The notes beneath the pieces are model-generated. The model searched no databases, was not told the origin of the DNA, and saw only the letters and a list, made by a program, of their open reading frames with translations. Shown here piece after piece: positions 35,099-41,697 of a DNA stretch of 41,697 nucleotides; position 1 is the stretch's first letter, and the number at the start of each line of letters is the position of its first letter. The stretch lies in the NCBI GenBank assembly GCA_020637855.1, contig JACKJR010000010.1, forward strand, positions 1 to 41,697, given 5' to 3'. Position numbers and translations under genes: made by a program. Source of the DNA: Rhodobiaceae bacterium (GTDB taxonomy: Bacteria; Pseudomonadota; Alphaproteobacteria; Rhizobiales; Tepidamorphaceae).

Positions 35099-35157
35099 CC
35101 TGGAACGCGTGTATACGGGAAACCGTATCGAGGGTTCGAATCCCTCTCTCTCCGCCA
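35068..35157 (+). tRNA. tRNA-Ser (anticodon GGA)
   Basis: This 90-base class II tRNA includes an encoded CCA end. The acceptor arms are GGAGAGG (35068-35074) and TCTCTCC (35147-35153) with a final G-U pair. The anticodon stem CACGC/GCGTG encloses CTGGAAC with GGA at 35102-35104, reading UCC and UCU. A long variable arm (TACGGGAAACCGTA region) is typical of tRNA-Ser. The T arm is GAGGG TTCGAAT CCCTC. The 5' half is duplicated twice upstream in degenerate form. Confidence 0.97.
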
Positions 35158-35392
35158 TCTTTGCTTGCGCGCAGCCGCCACGCCAACCCTGCGCGCTTGG
35201 CTCCGAATTCGAACTTTGTACCGAACTCTCCGCCAGTCATGATTTTGCTCTTCCGCACGTCAAATCTTGCCGCAGATTTTCAGCCAGACATATGACGCGG
35301 TGATTGCAACCGCGAAAGTAGACATTTACATGCCGTCAAACGCATGTAGCAAAATCAGTGTTGGCTACGTCTCATCGGAAAAGGAGTTTTCA

Positions 35393-35833
35393 ATGAATCC
35401 TGTCGCGAGAGCCTCGGCAACGCTTTTGATCATCGGAGTTTTCACCGCCGGGCCGGCAATATCCGGAGACCTCGACTATCCGCCCCTGTACAAGCAAATG
35501 AACTTGCCTGAATTACCGGATGCGACCATCACGGAGCTGGGCAGGGACAATTCCAACCTGGATGATGGCATGCGGATTGTTCTGCAATCGGGCATGACCA
35601 ATGGCGAGTTGCGCAGTTTCTACGAATCCCAGATGGCGGACCGTGGATGGACACTTCAGGAAACGATGGCGGTTTCCCGGATGCGTGCGGCAGGCATGCT
35701 CGACAAGTTGCCGTTCAACGCCGTTTTCTGCAAATCCGGCGGGATCGCCTATAACGCGACCACAGTGGATATGGGCAGTGTTCGCGAAGTGGATATTGCG
35801 ATTAGTCAGGGTGCCAGCGGCTGCTCACAATAA
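35393..35833 (+). CDS. Small secreted protein of unknown function
   Basis: The 146-residue precursor has a signal peptide (MNPVARASATLLIIGVFTAGPAISG). The mature part is about 120 residues with two cysteines near the C-terminus (FCKSGG and SGCSQ) that could form a disulfide. The sequence NGELRSFYESQMADRGWTLQE recalls small periplasmic domains in which a helix packs on a sheet. I know no family name for certain. The start is the ATG at 35393 behind AAGGAG; the longer frame from 35267 is unsupported. It lies 45 bases before a von Willebrand A protein gene, so the two probably form an operon. Confidence 0.8.
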   Translation: MNPVARASATLLIIGVFTAGPAISGDLDYPPLYKQMNLPELPDATITELGRDNSNLDDGMRIVLQSGMTNGELRSFYESQMADRGWTLQETMAVSRMRAAGMLDKLPFNAVFCKSGGIAYNATTVDMGSVREVDIAISQGASGCSQ

Positions 35834-35878
35834 GGGTTTTCGTCTCCGCACTCAATTTCTCCAGAACGGGAGACAACA

Positions 35879-37549
35879 GTGATCAGAAAAGCTTTCAGTG
35901 CCGTACTGCTCACGGCTGGTCTATTCAACGCTTCATACGTTTTTGCGCAGACCACAACTGCGACCAAAGTGGACAACGGCGTGCCGGATTGCCCGGCATT
36001 CGACATCGTTCAAAGGAATATACTCGATATCACAGGCGGCAGTGTCGGTACCCAGCAGGCATCTGCAACTTCAACCGCCCCGGTTGCCGTTGAAATCATA
36101 TTCGATGCAAGTGGCTCCATGGGGGCCAAACTGCAGGGTCGGAAGAAATTCGATATTGCCCTCAATGCGTTGAGGACGGCTCTTTCGCGTCTGGATGGAT
36201 CGGATGCGCTGGTCGGCATCAGGGCGTATGGATTTGACGACTCCGTCGAAAAGACGCCTGAAGCATCCTGTCCGAATACGGCGTTGGTTAGCGGTTTCCG
36301 CCAGAAGGCAGCCGGTGCCCATTTCGCCGCCTCCGCATCTCTCAGGCCCTATGGGTACACACCCATCGCCGCCAGCCTGGAGGCGGCCGGGCGTGATTTG
36401 CAGGGCGTTGCCGCCAGTGACCGGATGGTTGTGCTGGTCAGTGACGGAGAAGAAACCTGCAACGGCGACCCGGTGGCGGTTGCGGCTGCTCTCAAGGCCG
36501 CGAATATAGCCGTCGCGACCTATGTGGTTGGTTTCGATCTCGATGCCGCCCAACGCGATCAGATGACCGCGATTGCCCGCGAAGGCGGTGGAGCCTACTT
36601 CGATGCCGCAGATGCTACAGGGCTTGAATCGGCAATTGATCAGGCCGTCGGCGTTACATTGCGCAGGACCCGGACGATCGAGAAATGCATCAACGATATT
36701 GCGGGCGGCCATAGCGTTGCGGAGGCTGTTCCCGTCGGTCCGGGGCTGTACACGGTTGGCGAAATGCTTCCCAAACAGACTGCACGGTTCTATCGCATCG
36801 ACAGCAAGCAGGGGCAGCATATCGTTGTGAGAGGACTGCTCCAGTCCCACCTCACCTATCCCGGTCCGGACGGCAAACCGTTTGAGACAAAATACGGCCT
36901 CGGCGCCTTCACGTTGAAGGCATACTTCCCCGATGGACGCCCTGTCCCGATACGCGCCGCGCGCGCCCGCAACATTCCCGGAACCTCCTTCGCCCTCGAA
37001 TATACCGACGCATCGGGCGAAGGCATGGTCATATCGGTCGCCGATAATTACGATTGGGTAGCTCCGGATGCACTGTTTGCAGTGGAAATCGACGGCGTTA
37101 CGGGAACCGGAACCATTGCGCAGGCTGCCCCGCCTAAAGCCCCGCCTGCGACCCAGCAGGGCAGTTCCGCAGGCGCTGCTGCCTCAGGCCGCGATGGCCT
37201 GCTTCAGGGGCGGTTGGACGAAATGGTCTCCGGAGAAATCGGCGGTGCAGATCCGGTTGATGTCTGGCGCATATCCCTGCCAAAACCGGCCACTTCTCAG
37301 GAGGGCTGGCAAGGCGTGGTATCGATTGATGTCAGGCCCGAAGTGCCGGGCGTGACACTGCAGGTCAGCGTCAAGGGGGAGCGGGACGGCCAGGTCGTGG
37401 AGCTTGCTGACAACAGGGGTGGTTCAGGCGTGCTGGCAAAAGCCGCGCATGAGCCGGGCCGCCCGCTGGATGCACTTATTATTACCGTCACTGCAACGGC
37501 GGGCGCTGCAACGTCACCCTATAAACTCATTGCATACGGCGATGGCTGA
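35879..37549 (+). CDS. Exported von Willebrand factor A domain protein
   Basis: The 556-residue precursor starts at a GTG (35879) behind GGGAGA. A signal peptide (RKAFSAVLLTAGLFNASYVFAQ) precedes a vWA domain whose metal site is DASGSMG (Asp76 onward), with VSDGEETCNGDP later and a following AREGGGAYFDAAD segment. This is the pattern of secreted vWA proteins that bind divalent metal and a partner. The C-terminal ~280 residues are strand-rich with no clear motif, including a Pro/Ala linker (APPKAPPATQQGSS) and a region like a pre-peptidase C-terminal fold. Cysteine pairs suggest a periplasmic or surface location. It follows a small secreted protein gene, probably cotranscribed; the partner and ligand are unknown. 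Confidence 0.88.
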   Translation: MIRKAFSAVLLTAGLFNASYVFAQTTTATKVDNGVPDCPAFDIVQRNILDITGGSVGTQQASATSTAPVAVEIIFDASGSMGAKLQGRKKFDIALNALRTALSRLDGSDALVGIRAYGFDDSVEKTPEASCPNTALVSGFRQKAAGAHFAASASLRPYGYTPIAASLEAAGRDLQGVAASDRMVVLVSDGEETCNGDPVAVAAALKAANIAVATYVVGFDLDAAQRDQMTAIAREGGGAYFDAADATGLESAIDQAVGVTLRRTRTIEKCINDIAGGHSVAEAVPVGPGLYTVGEMLPKQTARFYRIDSKQGQHIVVRGLLQSHLTYPGPDGKPFETKYGLGAFTLKAYFPDGRPVPIRAARARNIPGTSFALEYTDASGEGMVISVADNYDWVAPDALFAVEIDGVTGTGTIAQAAPPKAPPATQQGSSAGAAASGRDGLLQGRLDEMVSGEIGGADPVDVWRISLPKPATSQEGWQGVVSIDVRPEVPGVTLQVSVKGERDGQVVELADNRGGSGVLAKAAHEPGRPLDALIITVTATAGAATSPYKLIAYGDG

Positions 37550-37574
37550 GTTCGCGGCAGACGATAGTCGTCAT

Positions 37575-37691
37575 TTACGCGCCCAAGGATGTGTCACGCC
37601 GCAGAAGCCCTGCTGACGGCCATTCCTTGGGTTCCAGCCGCACGCCATATTCTGTCATGAGGTATTCCCGCGAGGCGGTTGCCAGGTTCAA
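37575..37691 (-). other. Possible short gene or gene remnant on the minus strand
   Basis: A frame of 38 codons from a TTG at 37691 (or 27 from an ATG at 37658) ends at TAA 37575-37577. It encodes a protein-like string (ASREYLMTEYGVRLEPKEWP, then SAGLLRRDTSLGA). The composition looks more like a real C-terminus than random translation, but an upstream in-frame stop limits it and no good ribosome binding site is visible. It may be the leftover end of a lost gene. Confidence 0.2.
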
Positions 37692-37856
37692 AGAACTCAG
37701 GAAATAACCTTACGGAAGCGCGCAAATTTTGAACGCACGGCACATATTTACGTATTTATACGCAAAAATTAATAACTTTACGCACTTTGTGCTTAGATAA
37801 ATTTTAGCGAATTCAAGCCAACCTCCGATTATCGAACGAATTTTGGGAGATAGAAC
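37692..37856 (+). promoter_or_regulatory. AT-rich promoter region of the chemoreceptor gene
   Basis: The last 120 bases before the gene are strikingly AT-rich, with two TTTACG words and an imperfect dyad ACGTAT tt ATACGC near 37752-37765. A GGGAG ribosome binding site precedes the ATG at 37857. I cannot assign a sigma factor or regulator. Confidence 0.4.
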
Positions 37857-40184
37857 ATGGCCGCATTCGTTCTCAACCGGTCTATTGCGTTGCGTCTTGC
37901 CATATTGTGCCTTGTGCCGATGATTGCGCTGATCGCGATCGGTTCAAACAGGCTCTACGGCGAATATACGACTGCGACCGAGGCACGGTTTGCCCTCAAG
38001 GTACTTGATGCGGCACCGATGATTTCAAGTCTCGTTCACGAACTCCAGAAGGAACGCGGCATCTCCGCAGGATTTATCGGTTCCAAGGGCAAGACATTTG
38101 CTGACGTCATCGGCGCCCGCCGCGCGGATACGGAAGCAGCGCTGAAGATTTTCCGCGAGACAGTACCCCAGCCGGTTGGGCGGCTGGCGATCCCCGAGTT
38201 TGCCGGGCCTTACGAGCGCGCGCAGTCAGCATTGGCAAAGCTTGAGGAGATGCGCGGCAAGGTTGACAGCTTCGAACTTACGGTCCCCGAGATGGCCGGC
38301 TACTACACGCCGATGATCGCGGACCTGCTGGACATGGTTGAAAGTGTCAGCTTCATGGTCGAGGACGGCCATCTCCTGCACCTGATGTCGGCCTACACAG
38401 GGTTGCTGCAAGGCAAGGAGCGTGCCGGCATTGAACGCGCCATGGGCGCAGCCGGCTTTGGCTCCGGAACGTTCAAGGAAGGCATTTACCGCAATTTCAT
38501 CCGGCTTGGCGCGATGCAGGACATCATGTTCGCCAACTTCCACCGCCATGCAAACGCCGATGACATCGCGTTTTTCGACGAGCAGCTTTCCGGTTCGGTA
38601 CAGGACGATGTGGTCGCACTGCGCAAGCTCGCACAGGGCGCGCCGTTCGGCTCCGACATTTCAGGCGTCACGGGCCCGCAGTGGTTTGCCGCGAGTACGG
38701 CGCGGATTGATGCGCTGAAAGCGGTCGAGGACAGGTTCGTCATGACGTTGCATGGCGATGCGCAGGCATTGGTCAGTAGGGCCAACGCGACCTTCTGGGT
38801 GCTCTCCGCAATTATGTTGGTGTTGATAACCGTCTCCATCGGTCTGTCGTGGATCGTGTATCGCTCGATAGTGCCGCCGATTTCACGGCTGGTGGAATCG
38901 ATGCGCCGACTGGCAAACAACGATGTCTCCATTGAGCTCGGTGAGCTGACGCGGGAAGACGAGATCGGCGAAATGGCCCGCGCGGTCGGCGTATTCAAGG
39001 AAAACGCCATCGACCGCAACAGGCTCGAGGAGTCGGCTCAGCAGGAGCGCGACCGCGAAAGACGCAGACAGTCGCATGTCGAAGGTCTGGTCACCAATTT
39101 CAGGGAAATCGTGAACGAAACGCTGAAGAGCTCAAACGCCAAGACACAGGACATGCGCAGCGCTTCCGAACGGCTGGCTGATATCGCTGCGAATGCCGCA
39201 GGCGATGCTCAATCCGCGCGTTCGGCAACCGGCAGCGCTTCGGAAAACGTTCAGCTCATGGCAGCAGCGGCTGAAGAGCTCTCTGCATCCATCGGTGGTA
39301 TCGCGACGCAAACGAATGAAGCCAACACGCTGATGGCGGACACCGAGGCGAAGGCAATTGCGACCAATGAGGATGTTGGCCGGCTTTCCGAGGCGGCAGA
39401 GCAGATTGGTTCGGTTGTGAACCTGATCAGGGACATTGCAGAACAGACCAACCTGCTGGCGCTGAACGCCACAATTGAAGCTGCGCGTGCTGGCGAAGCT
39501 GGCAGGGGGTTTGCGGTTGTCGCAACCGAGGTGAAGGAACTTGCCAGCCAGACAGCAAAAGCCACCGAGGAGATCGCGACCCAGGTGTCCGGAATTCAGG
39601 GGTCGACCCAGAATGCCGTGAGCGCCATCCTCGCAATCACCGAATCCATGAAAGAAGTTCGCGGCCTTACGGCGAGCATTGCCAAGTCGGTGGACGAGCA
39701 ATTGTCCGCGACGCAGGAAATCTCGCAAGCCGTCGCCTCGGCGTCATCCGGTACGACCACGGCTTCCGGGAATGTGGACAGTGTTGCAGGTTCAATCGAG
39801 AAGACGTCTGAATTTGCTGCTGAAGTGGATCAGACATCGCTGAGCCTGGCGGATGCAACGCAGCAGCTTGCCCGGGAAGTTGAGCGATTCCTGAATGATG
39901 TCGCCAAGGATGTTGAGGAGCGACGCAAGGCCAGCCGCAAGCATATGCGCGAAGTGGTCGTCATCTGTCACGACGGGCGCAGCATCAGGAGCGAAATGCT
40001 CGATGCCAGCACCAGCGGTGCGCGCATTGCATCTCACAGCGGATTATCGGTAGGGGATAGGATCAGTTTGAAACTGTCCAACGGTATGACACATGCGGCG
40101 ACGGTTGCCCGCGTCGGCGATGACGATATCGGTATCAAGTTCGATAAGGAACTCTCCGGGATTGAAGAGTTGATCGCCGCTTGA
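37857..40184 (+). CDS. Chemoreceptor: NIT-like sensor, HAMP, MCP signalling domain and C-terminal PilZ-like domain
   Basis: The 775-residue protein has a first membrane span (IALRLAILCLVPMIALIAIG, ~10-29) and a helical periplasmic sensor with LVHELQKERGISAGFIGSKG, the hallmark of nitrate/nitrite-sensing NIT domains. A second span (~313-337) is followed by HAMP and an MCP domain with the tip IAEQTNLLALNATIEAARAG (~525-545). The last ~90 residues look like PilZ: RKASRKHMR at its start, then DASTSGARI and GDRISLKLSNG. PilZ domains bind cyclic di-GMP through an RxxxR and a (D/N)xSxxG motif, and both are visible. It is a single gene. The ligand and the c-di-GMP binding are inferred. Confidence 0.9.
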   Translation: MAAFVLNRSIALRLAILCLVPMIALIAIGSNRLYGEYTTATEARFALKVLDAAPMISSLVHELQKERGISAGFIGSKGKTFADVIGARRADTEAALKIFRETVPQPVGRLAIPEFAGPYERAQSALAKLEEMRGKVDSFELTVPEMAGYYTPMIADLLDMVESVSFMVEDGHLLHLMSAYTGLLQGKERAGIERAMGAAGFGSGTFKEGIYRNFIRLGAMQDIMFANFHRHANADDIAFFDEQLSGSVQDDVVALRKLAQGAPFGSDISGVTGPQWFAASTARIDALKAVEDRFVMTLHGDAQALVSRANATFWVLSAIMLVLITVSIGLSWIVYRSIVPPISRLVESMRRLANNDVSIELGELTREDEIGEMARAVGVFKENAIDRNRLEESAQQERDRERRRQSHVEGLVTNFREIVNETLKSSNAKTQDMRSASERLADIAANAAGDAQSARSATGSASENVQLMAAAAEELSASIGGIATQTNEANTLMADTEAKAIATNEDVGRLSEAAEQIGSVVNLIRDIAEQTNLLALNATIEAARAGEAGRGFAVVATEVKELASQTAKATEEIATQVSGIQGSTQNAVSAILAITESMKEVRGLTASIAKSVDEQLSATQEISQAVASASSGTTTASGNVDSVAGSIEKTSEFAAEVDQTSLSLADATQQLAREVERFLNDVAKDVEERRKASRKHMREVVVICHDGRSIRSEMLDASTSGARIASHSGLSVGDRISLKLSNGMTHAATVARVGDDDIGIKFDKELSGIEELIAA

Positions 40185-40231
40185 GCCAGATGGATACCCG
40201 CAAGGCTTTGTATTCGGGGCCCCATGAAAAT

Positions 40232-40257
40232 GGCGGCGCCGCGAAAGCCGCGCCGCC
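40232..40257. terminator. GC-rich hairpin between convergent genes
   Basis: Arms GGCGGCGC (40232-40239) and GCGCCGCC (40250-40257) enclose a 10-base loop. On the minus strand ATTTTC follows, so it may end the ketopantoate-reductase-like transcript; the T-run is short. Confidence 0.5.
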
Positions 40258-40327
40258 GCCAGTCGGAGAGGGTTGCCGGAGATTTGGATAACGCCCATGT
40301 CCGGCAGCCACGGAATATGGGTGCGCT

Positions 40328-41386
40328 TCAGGCCGCTTCGGTGCGGCTCGCATTGCGTGCCAGCAGTGCGTTTACAATCTCGACCGTCTCGTTGATCACC
40401 GAGTTCACCAGACCAAGCTGGTTTCCGATCTTTTGAACAAGCATATCGACGCGTTCGATGCGTGTTGCGCCTGCATCAACCGCACGAGCGGCGGACGAAG
40501 GTTTCAGCAGCCGTTCAGCAGCCGTTGCATATTTTGAAAACGGGACCTGGTCTGCCGGATCGGCGCCAAGCTTCTGGGCGATCGTGTCCACATAGGCATA
40601 GATCTGGCTCGACTTTTCCGGGTCGCCGTGGACGGCTTCCTTGATCGGACGCAGGCCCGCCTTGGTCATGCAGCGGTAGTTTCCGGTCAACAGCATGCTC
40701 CATTTGGCAAGCGGCACGAACAGCGAATCGAAAACGCGCAGTTTGACCGGGACGTCTTGGCCGTCGAGCCGTACCGCGGAGATATCCGCTTCCAGGTCGG
40801 CGAGGATCTTGTTGTATTCGGGATTGCCGAAAGCCGCGGCCTTGAAATTGGTCGGCAGGCCGACATGCAGCACGTTCGCCTTTTCTTCCGGCGGGCGGAA
40901 GGCCTGCGGATCGGGGCTGCAAAGGGTTACGAGTTCGGGGTCGAATCCGTCCCATACACGCGGATTCGCGAAGCAATCCTCAAGTCTCGAAGTATCAAGG
41001 CCGGGAATGCGCTTCAGATAGGGAAGCGGCGGCATGTTCATGATCGACAGGCAGGGGACGCGCGCTTCCGCGATGCGCCGCATCAGGCTGGCGACACTGG
41101 AGGCGCCATACTGGGGCTCTTGCATGGCAAGGCCGACAAGATCGTAATCCGCAGGATTTACTTCCTCTGGCGTCAGCGCATTCACAGTGCCGGGCAGGTC
41201 CACGGATTTGATCGAGCGATGCTCGTCCTCGCCGCGCAATTTGATGCGGACTTCCGTGCCTTCGGTGTTGATGAGCTTCGCGGTTTCAGCGCGGCACACG
41301 AGCGTAACGTCGTGACCGGCCATGAGAAGTTTCGTGCCGAGCAGCGAGCCATAGGACGCGCCGAGAATAAGAATCTTGTAAGTCAT
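40328..41386 (-). CDS. Ketopantoate reductase-like NAD(P)-binding protein
   Basis: The 352-residue protein opens with a Rossmann motif (ILILGASYGSLLGTKLLMAG, then HDVTLVCR), followed by DYDLVGLAMQEPQYG. It has an all-helical C-terminal domain containing KLRVFDSLFVPLAKWSMLLTGNYRC. It belongs to the ketopantoate reductase/opine-dehydrogenase-like superfamily but lacks clear matches to the classic PanE catalytic Lys/Glu block, so I do not call it panE. The glycine motif is GASYGSLLG, with Ala-Ser in place of the second Gly position. The start is the ATG at 41386 (GGAAAG upstream). It is divergent from an XRE/ScfR-like regulator 199 bases away that may control it. Confidence 0.8.
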   Translation of the reverse strand: MTYKILILGASYGSLLGTKLLMAGHDVTLVCRAETAKLINTEGTEVRIKLRGEDEHRSIKSVDLPGTVNALTPEEVNPADYDLVGLAMQEPQYGASSVASLMRRIAEARVPCLSIMNMPPLPYLKRIPGLDTSRLEDCFANPRVWDGFDPELVTLCSPDPQAFRPPEEKANVLHVGLPTNFKAAAFGNPEYNKILADLEADISAVRLDGQDVPVKLRVFDSLFVPLAKWSMLLTGNYRCMTKAGLRPIKEAVHGDPEKSSQIYAYVDTIAQKLGADPADQVPFSKYATAAERLLKPSSAARAVDAGATRIERVDMLVQKIGNQLGLVNSVINETVEIVNALLARNASRTEAA

Positions 41387-41585
41387 TGTACTTTCCGTTT
41401 TCCCTCCCGAGGAACCACCGCGCTTCTTTGTCTGCAATTCTGCATATTCGATTTGCGCGATAGCGACTCGATAGCATTCTGGTTTTGACGGGTCAGCAAT
41501 TTTCGTGTAAATGTGATATAAGTGTAATTAACAAATTTCACATTATGTAAAAATGTAAAATCGGAAACCCACGGAAAACGCAGCA
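41387..41585. promoter_or_regulatory. AT-rich divergent promoter region with repeated TGTAA half-sites
   Basis: The AT-rich part (41500-41560) contains a pseudo-palindrome TTTCACAT t ATGTAAAA (41536-41552, 7 of 8 positions match) and further GTGTAA/ATGTAA words. It lies between the reductase-like gene and a divergent helix-turn-helix regulator, so it is a good candidate for an autoregulatory operator. The regulator-site link is inference. Confidence 0.5.
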
Positions 41586-41697
41586 ATGCCGAAAACGTTG
41601 ATCGGCCCGCAATTGCGCCAGTTGCGGCGCGAGCGCAACCAGACCCAAGCCGAAATGGCGAAGGTTCTGGGCATCAGCACGGCCTATGTGAACCTGC
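41586..41697 (+). CDS. XRE-family helix-turn-helix regulator, ScfR-like, cut by window end
   Basis: Only the first 37 residues are present. They begin MPKTLIGPQLRQLRRERNQT and continue QAEMAKVLGISTAYVNL, a classic XRE DNA-binding domain. The opening matches what I recall of the ~470-residue ScfR/RamB-type short-chain acyl regulators of alphaproteobacteria, which control acetyl-CoA/propionyl-CoA metabolism. The start is the ATG at 41586; the site upstream is weak. The rest of the protein lies beyond the window, so the family call rests on the N-terminus. Confidence 0.75.
   Translation, partial: MPKTLIGPQLRQLRRERNQTQAEMAKVLGISTAYVNL

Noticed and set aside
34795..35157. Interpretation of the tRNA-Ser repeats as integrase attachment sites
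   Set aside because: The duplicated part is the 5' half and no integrase or phage gene lies in the window; attachment sites usually use the 3' half.
34673..35258. Minus-strand frames over the tRNA-Ser region, including the RTLDTVSRIHAFQACAFDHS-type string
   Set aside because: This is the well-known false translation of antisense tRNA-Ser sequence and of its repeats.
1..41697. CRISPR array, insertion sequence or prophage
   Set aside because: No regularly spaced repeat-spacer pattern, transposase or phage structural gene was seen; the only tandem repeat is the tRNA-Ser array.

Overview
The window looks like chromosomal DNA from an alphaproteobacterium of the order Hyphomicrobiales (Rhizobiales). 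It is GC-rich. It carries the block chvI-chvG-hprK-EIIA-HPr-ahcY with pckA on the other side of chvI, as I remember it from Sinorhizobium, Agrobacterium and Brucella. It also has rhizobial-type palindromic intergenic repeats built round a core like AAGTGGAtaCCGGTTTTCC. I cannot name the genus from sequence alone.

Positions 1-3540 hold a repeat cluster, a membrane protein gene, and the peptide-formylation/tRNA genes def, fmt and truA on the minus strand. A small AT-rich gene of opposite orientation sits between fmt and truA. Positions 3556-15021 are one tightly packed minus-strand run: a DivL-like pseudokinase/kinase, a TsaE-AmgK fusion, a MurU-like uridylyltransferase, AddB and AddA. It joins cell-cycle signalling, tRNA t6A synthesis, peptidoglycan sugar recycling and double-strand break repair. 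Positions 15265-20751 hold ahcY with its terminator and an 18-bp palindrome in its promoter, then the regulatory phosphotransferase set (HPr, EIIA, short HPr kinase) behind the envelope two-component system ChvG/ChvI.

Positions 21090-25194 run on the plus strand: a HugZ-like haem/flavin protein, then pckA with a structured, terminator-like leader, then a gamma-glutamyltransferase. Positions 25228-26929 encode what looks like an Aer receptor split into a PAS protein and a soluble signalling protein. Positions 27079-34570 are mostly housekeeping and envelope genes: an exported Sel1-repeat protein, lepA, a YtoQ protein, an L,D-transpeptidase, the murein endopeptidase MepA, msrA and two small hypothetical proteins.

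Positions 34571-35392 contain tRNA-Ser(GGA), preceded by two decayed copies of its own 5' half inside a 119-bp tandem repeat. Then come an exported two-gene unit (small secreted protein plus a von Willebrand A protein), a chemoreceptor with an apparent NIT sensor and a C-terminal PilZ-like domain, a ketopantoate-reductase-like protein, and the start of a divergent XRE/ScfR-like regulator cut by the window end.

Most genes are ordinary core genes. The points most worth checking are the tRNA-Ser half-gene tandem repeat, the pckA leader, the DivL-like Tyr-His phosphoacceptor box, the antisense islet in def-fmt-truA, the split Aer pair and the chemoreceptor-PilZ fusion. Several genes use TTG or GTG starts backed by good ribosome binding sites.
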